Source: Candidatus Methanogasteraceae archaeon UBA261 (GTDB lineage: Archaea; Halobacteriota; Methanosarcinia; Methanosarcinales; Methanogasteraceae). From it: a stretch of 6,293 nucleotides of DNA. The translations under genes and the position numbers were made by a program. Under the pieces are notes generated by a model that saw only the letters and a program-made list of their open reading frames with translations, did no database searches and was not told the DNA's origin. Shown here in pieces: positions 1 to 5,186 of the stretch. The stretch covers positions 1,230 to 7,522 of the forward strand of contig DAWR01000103.1 of NCBI GenBank assembly GCA_002506015.1, written 5' to 3'. Each line of letters opens with the position of its first letter. Position 1 is the stretch's first letter.

Positions 1-28
1 TCTTGCAAGATCGACACGGGTTCGCTTC

Positions 29-48
29 TTAAATACCATGGTATTAAA
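29..48. repeat. Near-perfect palindrome upstream of mptE
   Basis: The core AATACCATGGTATT (32-45) is a perfect 14-bp inverted repeat. Extending it to 29-48 gives 18 of 20 symmetric bases. It lies about 15 bp upstream of the BRE of the mptE promoter. Each arm is itself TATA-like (TTAAATA on the plus strand, TTTAATA on the minus strand). It could therefore be an operator for a dimeric regulator, or two overlapping outward promoters. Only the symmetry is seen directly; the function is inference. Confidence 0.5.
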
Positions 49-63
49 CCGGTTCTGCCAGAT

Positions 64-77
64 AGAAAAACTTAACC
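64..77 (+). promoter_or_regulatory. BRE/TATA promoter of the mptE operon
   Basis: A purine-rich BRE-like AGAAAAA (64-70) is followed by a TATA-like CTTAACC (71-77). Its centre is about 26 bp from the A of the mptE ATG, so transcription would start at or next to the start codon, giving a leaderless or nearly leaderless mRNA. A second TATA-like element at 29-35 could give a longer leader. Confidence 0.45.
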
Positions 78-99
78 ATCCCCAAACCGAAGGGCGAAC

Positions 100-729
100 A
101 TGCAATTCAGCGAATGGGAACCGCTGTATCTACAAATCCTGGCTGACTTCGGCTTCGACCGATCCGAAGACGAGCGTAGTGCACGCATCCTCTCCGACCT
201 GCTTGATCGTGATGGGGCAGTCACGCTCTCGAACCTGCGTGAGATCGTGTCCGGGCGCGATGTTGCCGTATGCGGGAATGCACCGTCGCTTGGAGCAGAG
301 ATACGATCGATCGGAGAGAACCGAGTCATAATCGCTGCAGACGGCGCAACAACCGTTCTCTCAAAGAACGGGATGATTCCGGATCTTATTGTTACTGATC
401 TGGATGGAGTAATCGATGATATCATCTCTGCGAGCAAGAGGGGGTCGTTTGTGGTGGTGCATGCGCACGGCGACAATATCCCTGCCGTTCGGTCGGTTGT
501 GCCGATGTTTGAGAGCAGACGCGTGCTTGGAACGACCCAGTCAGAGCCGTTTGGGAATATTCACAACTTTGGCGGGTTTTCGGACGGGGATCGGTGTGTC
601 TTTCTGGCGGATACTCTTCATGCAGCAAGTGTTGCGCTTTTTGGGTTTGATTATGACGATCCTCATGTGAACGATGTTAAAAGGAAGAAATTGATCTGGG
701 CAAAGCGATTGATCGAGGAATATCGATGA
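100..729 (+). CDS. mptE: 6-hydroxymethyl-7,8-dihydropterin pyrophosphokinase, archaeal MptE type
   Basis: This enzyme transfers pyrophosphate from ATP to 6-hydroxymethyl-7,8-dihydropterin (EC 2.7.6.3), an early cytoplasmic step in tetrahydromethanopterin synthesis, and it is unrelated to bacterial FolK. The 209-residue protein is about the family length. Recognisable blocks are GNAPSL at 59-64, AADGA at 79-83, PDLIVTDLDG at 94-103 (the acidic metal/nucleotide site), HAHGDN at 121-126, GGFSDGD at 158-164 and the FGFDYDDP block at 181-188. The ATG at 100 is chosen because a BRE/TATA element sits 26 bp upstream and the protein begins with the usual helical segment. Its stop overlaps the next start as ATGA, so the two genes are probably cotranslated. 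The family call rests on motif recall, not an alignment. Confidence 0.9.
   Translation: MQFSEWEPLYLQILADFGFDRSEDERSARILSDLLDRDGAVTLSNLREIVSGRDVAVCGNAPSLGAEIRSIGENRVIIAADGATTVLSKNGMIPDLIVTDLDGVIDDIISASKRGSFVVVHAHGDNIPAVRSVVPMFESRRVLGTTQSEPFGNIHNFGGFSDGDRCVFLADTLHAASVALFGFDYDDPHVNDVKRKKLIWAKRLIEEYR
715..718 (+). promoter_or_regulatory. Shine-Dalgarno of the phosphomevalonate dehydratase small subunit
   Basis: GAGG lies 7 nt before the ATG at 726, inside the 3' end of mptE. It supports that start and suggests initiation by ribosome binding or coupling rather than leaderless translation. Confidence 0.5.
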
Positions 730-1157
730 TTGCAGGTCATTCGGTATCAAAAGGAGTTGCTGTCGGAGAAGTTCTGATTTCTGATACGCCGATATCGTTT
801 CTTGGAGGAATCGATCCGGAAACCGGGGTGATCATAGAAAAGAATCATCCCAAGGAGGGTGTTTCGATTGCGGACTGTGTATTTCTTTTCCCCAATGGGA
901 AGGGTTCCACTGTCGGATCGTATGTGATTTACAGCCTCAAAAAGAAGAATGTGGCGCCGTGCGCCATGGTCAACATTTCCGCAGAGACGATCGTCGCTGT
1001 CGGGGCGATAATATCAGATATTCCGCTTGTTGACCGGCTGGAGCAGGATCCGTTCGCGATTCTTCGCGACGGCGATATAGTCGAGGTAAACGGAACAGCG
1101 GGGTGTGTGCGCGTGATTACAGAAACTCGACATCGTCATCGATCGGAACAGTCATGA
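726..1157 (+). CDS. Phosphomevalonate dehydratase small subunit (DUF126, aconitase-X swivel domain)
   Basis: This is the swivel-domain subunit of archaeal phosphomevalonate dehydratase. That Fe-S enzyme dehydrates 5-phosphomevalonate to trans-anhydromevalonate 5-phosphate in the archaeal isoprenoid pathway. Visible family features are the N-terminal strand-rich segment ending in FLGGIDPETG (25-34), the P-N-G-K-G-S-T motif at 56-62 (the aconitase-like serine loop), the central APCAMVNI-type strand and the GAIISDIPLVD block. The large AcnX subunit, which carries the cluster, is not in the window. The gene overlaps mptE by 4 bp with GAGG seven bases upstream. Beyond the usual end (EVNGTAGCVRV) the protein has a short His/Arg-rich tail, TETRHRHRSEQS, encoded where the gene runs 41 bp into the convergent gene. 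That tail is probably not part of the fold. Confidence 0.87.
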   Translation: MIAGHSVSKGVAVGEVLISDTPISFLGGIDPETGVIIEKNHPKEGVSIADCVFLFPNGKGSTVGSYVIYSLKKKNVAPCAMVNISAETIVAVGAIISDIPLVDRLEQDPFAILRDGDIVEVNGTAGCVRVITETRHRHRSEQS

Positions 1158-2199
1158 CCGTCCCATCGTAGGCATCAATCATCACGCTGTGCTTTGCTCC
1201 CGTGATCGCCCAGACCGGCAGATACGTAAGCTCAATATCGAGATCGATATCCTCCAGTCGCGGTTCTATGGCTACGTTCTCGGTTATGATGGCATCGCCG
1301 GACGTACTGGAGAATGCCATAATTTTTCTGTTGTTTGCAATCGCACTGCCCAGTATCCGCTCTTTGGCTTCGTTTTTCGTCAGTATCGCACGTCTTATCT
1401 CATAATTCTGGCAGGGCACAGAAAGCTGATCGCACACCTCTCGTATATGGTCATGCTCCGTTTTATTCAGGGCGTTGATTGCGCCCGAATCCTCGGAGGA
1501 TATACGCACCATCTTTGTTTTGCACTGATGATTTCCATCGATTCTGTATCTGTAGTTCCAGAACGGCACAAATTCAATGGCGATCTCGGTTATGCCACTG
1601 ACAAGACCTTTTGCCGTCGCCATAGCCTGCTGTTCATCCACGCGCAGGGGGGCAGATCGAAGCGCAATTGTTTCGTGTGAGTCCCTGTCACCCCTACGAT
1701 TCCCGCCCTCGTCCCCGAAATTCGCAGCAATCTCGCGGATGTAGGATGCCGGGAGATCAGGATCCATCGGTACTGGTGGTGCTACTGGTGCTACCGGCAT
1801 ATCTGGCGCGCCAGCTCCGGTCACAGCCTCATCCCCGTCGCCGAGACTTCCCAGGAGCTCATAGCGCACGCCCTCTGCCTCTGCGAGAATCGACTTTCCG
1901 ATGACACTCTCAAGTTCAGCCCGATCCCATGTCCGGATGTCATACTGCTCCGCGAAGAACGTCATCCACTCGGTTATTCTATCCGATACGAAGAGTGCGC
2001 AGTCAGACCCCTGCGCTACCTGCGATATCTTTGCAAAATGACGCATATCTTCCTCTGTTATCCCGTACTGGATGTATGTTCTCTGTCCGTCCTTTTCCAC
2101 GACCAGATCAGCCTCCTGATGACTGGTCTGTGAATACACGTCATATCCCTGAGACTTTAGAATATTCACGAGTATATTTAGCAGGATCTTCTTATTCAT
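1117..2199 (-). CDS. Two-domain protein with degenerate restriction-endonuclease-like N-terminus, function unknown
   Basis: I do not recognise a named family for the whole 360 residues. Residues 1-110 look like a PD-(D/E)XK/Mrr-type fold: a first helix, GYDVYSQ, then EADLVVEKDG (29-38) and a strand ending YIQYG (42-46), followed by helix-strand units (DCALFVSD, YDIRTWDRAEL). The acid D31 is present, but the expected (E/Q)xK reads Q44-Y45-G46, so the catalytic lysine is missing and nuclease activity is doubtful. Residues 115-175 are a Gly/Asp/Pro-rich linker. The C-terminal domain (about 176-360) has two similar elements, VPFWNYRYRIDG at 211-222 and LPVWAITG followed by IDAYDG at 327-346, which suggest a duplicated beta module. 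The gene follows the NifH-like gene by 12 bp in the same frame. The sequence AGGGATGTGG lies just upstream of the ATG. Confidence 0.75.
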   Translation of the reverse strand: MNKKILLNILVNILKSQGYDVYSQTSHQEADLVVEKDGQRTYIQYGITEEDMRHFAKISQVAQGSDCALFVSDRITEWMTFFAEQYDIRTWDRAELESVIGKSILAEAEGVRYELLGSLGDGDEAVTGAGAPDMPVAPVAPPVPMDPDLPASYIREIAANFGDEGGNRRGDRDSHETIALRSAPLRVDEQQAMATAKGLVSGITEIAIEFVPFWNYRYRIDGNHQCKTKMVRISSEDSGAINALNKTEHDHIREVCDQLSVPCQNYEIRRAILTKNEAKERILGSAIANNRKIMAFSSTSGDAIITENVAIEPRLEDIDLDIELTYLPVWAITGAKHSVMIDAYDGTVMTVPIDDDVEFL

Positions 2200-2211
2200 G
2201 AATCCACATCC

Positions 2212-3009
2212 CTACATCATGAGCAGTTCGCGCAAGCGTTCGTCATCCAGCGCATTCGGTATCGCTGATTCTTCGCAATCCATAATCGCGGTTGCAAGCT
2301 TGCGATACACGCCCGCAATCTCGGAATCAGGAGCCTTTTCGATCACAGAGAAACCATCTCGCTCGCAGTCCTGCACAACATTATCCTTCGGGATGAATGC
2401 CACGAGTTTGCTCCCGATCTCCGATGCAAATTCGGTCAAAATCTCCTCTTCTCTCGGAACATTCCTTGAATTGCAGATCACTCCGCTCAATGGCATATTC
2501 AGTTTCTCAAGCCCTTTGCAAATGTTGTTTGCAGCATAAACCGGCATGTATTCACCGGACGAGAGAATGTACGCCTCGCTAACGAGTCCTTTCTGAATCG
2601 GTGCCGAAAAGCCGCCACACACAATATCCCCTGGCACGTCATAAATCACAAGATCACTCTCTGTAATCGCGGTTGTAATCTTCTGGAGCGCTGTTACTGC
2701 AACGATGATCCCTCTGCCTGCACAGCCAACTCCTGGCTCGGGACCGCCGACCTCGACACATTTCACACCCTTGTAACCTTCATAAACAACATTATCTTCA
2801 CAGAGCTCGACTTTATTCCGGAGCAAATCCATTACCGTCGGAATTCTCTCCCCTTTGAGCAGTGTGATCGAGGAATCGCTCTTTGGGTCACATCCAATGA
2901 TGCTCACCGAGTATCCACAATCGGCACACGCCGCTGCGACATTCGAGGCGGTGCTGGACTTGCCGATCCCGCCTTTCCCATAGATAGCTATTCTTCTTGC
3001 CCGGAACAT
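2212..3009 (-). CDS. NifH-like Fe-S ATPase/reductase (group IV, CfbC-like)
   Basis: The 265-residue protein belongs to the nitrogenase iron-protein family of dimeric ATP-driven electron donors that share one [4Fe-4S] cluster. It has the P-loop GKGGIGKS (11-18), switch I CDPKSDS (40-46), the GPEPGVGCAGRG block with cluster ligand C96, CGGF with ligand C131, and YAANNI plus CNSRN further on. The stretch GERIPTVMDLLR (53-64) and the length point to the methanogen group that includes CfbC, the reductase of F430 (Ni-sirohydrochlorin a,c-diamide) cyclisation. No CfbD/NifD-like partner lies in the window, so that role is inferred. Switch II reads DVPGD (124-128) instead of DVLGD. The gene starts inside its upstream neighbour (22 bp overlap). 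It ends in TAG, in frame with the downstream gene. Confidence is high for the family and about 0.5 for CfbC itself. Confidence 0.88.
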   Translation of the reverse strand: MFRARRIAIYGKGGIGKSSTASNVAAACADCGYSVSIIGCDPKSDSSITLLKGERIPTVMDLLRNKVELCEDNVVYEGYKGVKCVEVGGPEPGVGCAGRGIIVAVTALQKITTAITESDLVIYDVPGDIVCGGFSAPIQKGLVSEAYILSSGEYMPVYAANNICKGLEKLNMPLSGVICNSRNVPREEEILTEFASEIGSKLVAFIPKDNVVQDCERDGFSVIEKAPDSEIAGVYRKLATAIMDCEESAIPNALDDERLRELLMM

Positions 3010-3224
3010 GCATTCTCAAGCGCCATTGTGTACTCTTGATACGTTGCAATCAGTTCAGTTGTTTTGTCCACAAAAGTATGGATATTTTCGTAAAAAGATG
3101 AGATATATTCATCGATATCCTTGTAATCTTCTTCTTTTATGTTAGATATCGAGTTGGACACCTCAGAAAACTCTTTTTCGCAAACATCCACAGCATCTCT
3201 AAGTTCGGTTAGATCTACATCCAT
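2988..3224 (-). CDS. Small acidic helical protein, function unknown
   Basis: This is a 78-residue, strongly acidic protein with no motif I recognise. Its heptad-like hydrophobic spacing suggests one or two long helices or a coiled coil (from MDVDLTELRDAVD through the EYISSFYENIHTF and TTELIATYQEY segments), with a short Cys-containing C-terminus (ENACSGQEE). The open frame extends upstream to 3287. I chose the ATG at 3224 because a TATA-like element is centred 27 bp upstream of it, fitting leaderless initiation, and because the upstream extension is of a different, Pro/Arg-rich character. It is the first gene of the leftward operon and its last 22 bp overlap the NifH-like start, so the two proteins are probably made together. 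It could be a partner or regulator of the NifH-like protein; that is inference. Confidence 0.7.
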   Translation of the reverse strand: MDVDLTELRDAVDVCEKEFSEVSNSISNIKEEDYKDIDEYISSFYENIHTFVDKTTELIATYQEYTMALENACSGQEE

Positions 3225-3246
3225 GTTTGATAATGGTGCTGCTATA

Positions 3247-3256
3247 CTATTTAATC
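3247..3256 (-). promoter_or_regulatory. TATA box of the NifH-like operon
   Basis: Read on the minus strand this is GATTAAATAG, an archaeal TATA-like box. Its centre is about 27 bp from the ATG at 3224, placing the transcript start at the start codon (leaderless). It decides the choice of start for the small helical protein. Confidence 0.55.
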
Positions 3257-3489
3257 GTAATCGATTGGGACATGCAGATTCCGGCATCCATTGTCCTGTT
3301 CAGCTCAGCTCCGAAACCTCAACACCGCCACCATAGACCACTACCGCCATACCACCACTGTATAGCAGTAGGGTAGAAACGCCTTATCCAACATGGGTAC
3401 GTGGATTGGTGCGCATACTGACACTATTGGCACCATAGAATTGTCGCCACAATCAGGCATGTCCGCGTGAACCGGCACGCATCCATAGA

Positions 3490-3498
3490 TTTTTAATA
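3490..3498 (+). promoter_or_regulatory. TATA box of the lipoprotein gene
   Basis: TTTTTAATA is centred 27 bp before the ATG at 3521 and only 15 bp before the alternative ATG at 3509. The spacing favours a leaderless start at 3521. The BRE upstream (CATAGA) is weak. Confidence 0.55.
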
Positions 3499-3520
3499 CA
3501 ATGCGCTAATGTATGGAATT

Positions 3521-4069
3521 ATGATCGCAGATGGCAAGACCGCAAGAAGAGGCACAGCAGCATTTGTAATTATAAGTCTACTTATTGCAGCATGCTTTAC
3601 GCTCGGCTGCCTCGGGGGCGACAAACCACCTGAAGAAGCCCCCAAAACTTCGTCTGGTACATGGAAGCCACCGGAAATGGCGTACGTCAAATCGGTCGAC
3701 ACATCGCGACTGTTGTTAGGGGCACCATCCGATGCAGCCATAACAATCTTCAACAATGGAAAAGAGACCGTTATGGAAGAGAGGATCGTCATGACCGCAG
3801 TTGCCGTCAAGATGGACGACTGGAAGGTCAACATGGCTTTGAAGACGAAGTCCGATGAAGAGAAGACCGAAACGTACGAACTCGAATTCGATGAGCAGAT
3901 CAAGAGTAAAGAATCCTGCGAACTTACTGCGAGGTTCAATTTGCCAGCAAAAATCGAAACAGATATCGGGAAGGTCTCAATCGCCGGGATATATCATGCA
4001 ACAATTGAGGTATACGCGGACGATACATTGATAGGCACGAAGGAAATGGATTTACAATTAAGAGAATGA
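3521..4069 (+). CDS. Predicted secreted lipoprotein with beta-sandwich domain, function unknown
   Basis: This is a 182-residue protein counted from the ATG at 3521; an in-frame ATG at 3509 would add four residues but lies too close to the TATA box. The N-terminus is a signal peptide: R9-R10, then the hydrophobic run AFVIISLLIAAC (14-25). Two cysteines could be lipidated: C25 (IAAC, closer to the canonical lipobox) or C30 (TLGC). A Gly/Pro/Glu linker follows. The rest alternates short strands typical of an Ig-like or CARDB-like beta sandwich, including AAITIFNNGKE and a C-terminal segment from FNLPAK through GIYHATIEVYADD to the end. It would sit outside the membrane. No enzymatic motif is visible. 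L39e starts 9 bp downstream, so the lipoprotein may share a transcript with the ribosomal genes, which is an unexpected neighbour. Confidence 0.75.
   Translation: MIADGKTARRGTAAFVIISLLIAACFTLGCLGGDKPPEEAPKTSSGTWKPPEMAYVKSVDTSRLLLGAPSDAAITIFNNGKETVMEERIVMTAVAVKMDDWKVNMALKTKSDEEKTETYELEFDEQIKSKESCELTARFNLPAKIETDIGKVSIAGIYHATIEVYADDTLIGTKEMDLQLRE
4051..4058 (+). promoter_or_regulatory. Possible internal promoter for the ribosomal protein cluster
   Basis: TTTACAAT in the last codons of the lipoprotein gene is centred about 25 bp before the L39e ATG, with purine-rich AGGAAATGGA before it. It could give independent, near-leaderless transcription of rpl39e. The TATA match is mediocre, and GTGATGA before the ATG also allows reinitiation on a common transcript. 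Confidence 0.3.
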
Positions 4070-4078
4070 AGTGATGAC

Positions 4079-4231
4079 ATGGGCAAGAAGACAAAAGGAC
4101 AGAAGAAGCTCCTCGCAAAGGCGCAGAATCAGAATCAGCGCGTTCCGGTCTGGGCGATCATGAAGACGAACAGAAAGGTCTCGACACATCCGAAGAGACG
4201 CCACTGGCGGCGGAACAGCATCAAGGATTGA
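4079..4231 (+). CDS. rpl39e: Large-subunit ribosomal protein eL39 (L39e)
   Basis: This 50-residue basic protein has the expected family length and lines the end of the peptide exit tunnel of the 50S subunit. It starts MGKKTKGQKKLLAKAQ and continues with the signature VPVWAIMKTNRKV and the terminal PKRRHWRRN block, which are diagnostic of L39e. The ATG is preceded by GTGATGA, a fit to the archaeal 16S tail, and lies 9 bp after the lipoprotein stop. L31e follows after 12 bp, the standard archaeal gene order. Confidence 0.96.
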   Translation: MGKKTKGQKKLLAKAQNQNQRVPVWAIMKTNRKVSTHPKRRHWRRNSIKD

Positions 4232-4243
4232 GGATGGATTATT

Positions 4244-4504
4244 ATGATGGAAAAGGAACAGATATACACGATACCACTGCGTTCTGTGAAGATGGTACCT
4301 AGATGGAAGAGGAGCAATCGAGCGATGCGGGAGGTTCGCACGTACCTCATGAAGCACATGAAGACTGACGAGGCGAGCGTCAAACTGGATCGAACAATCA
4401 ACGAAGCGATCTGGAGGCGTGGTGGAGAGAAGCCACCGAGGCGCATTCGGGTGCGTGCCGTGCGATTCGAGGACGGCATTGTAGAAGCGGAGCTAGAGGC
4501 ATAG
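4244..4504 (+). CDS. rpl31e: Large-subunit ribosomal protein eL31 (L31e)
   Basis: This 86-residue protein of the 50S subunit sits near the tunnel exit. Family blocks are IYTIPLRSV near the N-terminus, RSNRAMREVRTYLMKHMK, VKLDRTINEAIWRRG and KPPRRIRVRAVR. Two ATG codons stand in tandem (4244 and 4247) and either could be used. TGAGG at the L39e stop serves as the likely ribosome binding site. The gene ends in TAG, showing that amber is an ordinary stop in an essential gene here; readthrough would add only five residues before TGA. aIF6 follows within about 22 bp. Confidence 0.96.
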   Translation: MMEKEQIYTIPLRSVKMVPRWKRSNRAMREVRTYLMKHMKTDEASVKLDRTINEAIWRRGGEKPPRRIRVRAVRFEDGIVEAELEA

Positions 4505-4512
4505 AAGGGGAA

Positions 4513-4519
4513 GGGGTGA
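4513..4519 (+). promoter_or_regulatory. Shine-Dalgarno that places the aIF6 start at CTG 4527
   Basis: GGGGTGA contains GGTGA, which pairs with the archaeal 16S 3' tail (AUCACCUCC). It ends 7 nt before CTG at 4527. It is 40 nt before the GTG at 4560, too far to serve that codon. Confidence 0.6.
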
Positions 4520-4526
4520 CGGCACA

Positions 4527-5186
4527 CTGAATCGAAGACTGACACTCAATGGCAGCACCGTGCTCGGTGTCTTTGCTACGGTGACCGAGGCAGTGGTGCT
4601 CATCGCGCCCGAGGTCTCCAAAGCCGCTGCAAGCAATCTTGAGGATGCGTTGCATCTCAAAACTGTGCGGACTTTGATTGCAGGTAGCACTGTTGTGGGC
4701 TCGCTCTCATGCGGAAACAGCAGCGGGTTCGTAGTCTCAAGGTATGCTCACAGAGGGGAACTTGAACGGCTGCGCGAGTTTGGCTCTGCGCAGGCGATTC
4801 CAGATCTCATGACCGCTACGGGAAACATCATCCTGGCAAACGACACCGCCGCAATCGTGCACCCGCTCCTCACTGATCGGGCGATCGATGTGATTGCGGA
4901 GACGCTCTCTGTGGATGTGCGCAGGGCAACCATCGCCGGGTTGGGTACAGTTGGCATGGCGGGGGTCGCAACCAACAAAGGCGTCCTGGTGCATCCAAAG
5001 GTAAGCGACAACGAAATAGCGATTCTTGAGGACACCTTCGGTCTTCCTGTCGATATCGGGACTGTCAACTTCGGATCGCCGCTGATCGGCGCGGGATTGC
5101 TTGCAAATTCTGCAGGATACATCGCGGGAACTGACACCACCGGACCTGAACTTGGCAGAATCGAGGACGCACTTGAGTATTTATGA
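4527..5186 (+). CDS. eif6: Translation initiation factor 6 (aIF6), apparent CTG start
   Basis: aIF6 binds the 50S subunit and prevents premature joining with 30S. The protein has the pentein fold of five repeats. Visible blocks are LGVFATVTEAVVLIAPE, IAGSTVVGSLSCGNSSG, GNIILANDTAAIVHP, ATIAGLGTVGMAGVATNKG, DIGTVNFGSPLIGAG and the C-terminal TDTTGPELGRIEDAL. The first ATG/GTG/TTG in frame is GTG 4560, but that would remove the conserved first strand. Upstream, without interruption, the frame reads (CTG)NRRLTLNGST, matching the usual M-x-R-R-L-T-L-N-G start with CTG in the methionine position. A good Shine-Dalgarno lies 7 nt before it. From CTG the length is 219 residues, the family norm. The gene is followed by Mmp2 with an ATGA overlap. 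Confidence 0.93.
   Translation: MNRRLTLNGSTVLGVFATVTEAVVLIAPEVSKAAASNLEDALHLKTVRTLIAGSTVVGSLSCGNSSGFVVSRYAHRGELERLREFGSAQAIPDLMTATGNIILANDTAAIVHPLLTDRAIDVIAETLSVDVRRATIAGLGTVGMAGVATNKGVLVHPKVSDNEIAILEDTFGLPVDIGTVNFGSPLIGAGLLANSAGYIAGTDTTGPELGRIEDALEYL

Larger units (their letters stand above)
3225..3520. other. Divergent intergenic region without a gene
   Basis: These 296 bases separate the leftward operon from the rightward lipoprotein gene. I see a promoter for each side (3247-3256 minus, 3490-3498 plus) and no credible reading frame or tRNA. Small features include a tandem CAGCT pair at 3301-3310, ACCGCCA-type near repeats around 3324-3350, an ACTG/CAGT mini-stem near 3357-3369, and a 6-bp inverted repeat TGGTGC (3407-3412)/GCACCA (3430-3435) with a 17-nt loop. 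CACCATAG occurs twice. None of these is strong enough to name. Confidence 0.6.

Noticed and set aside
1189..1680. Long plus-strand open frame opposite the nuclease-like gene
   Set aside because: Its translation has no recognisable features and it is a shadow of the minus-strand gene, which has a coherent domain structure and operon context.
3225..3287. Upstream extension of the small helical protein to an ATG at 3287
   Set aside because: The extension runs through the TATA element, differs in composition from the rest of the protein, and conflicts with the 27-bp promoter spacing to ATG 3224.
3407..3435. Inverted repeat TGGTGC/GCACCA as a terminator or small RNA
   Set aside because: The stem is only 6 bp with a 17-nt loop and has no following T-tract. 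It lies upstream of both divergent genes, so termination makes no sense there.
3300..3480. Possible tRNA or CRISPR remnant in the divergent intergenic region
   Set aside because: There is no TΨC-type GGTTCRA box or cloverleaf, and the near repeats are short and irregularly spaced.
4560..5186. aIF6 starting at GTG 4560
   Set aside because: It removes the conserved N-terminal strand that is encoded intact just upstream, and no ribosome binding site lies at a suitable distance.
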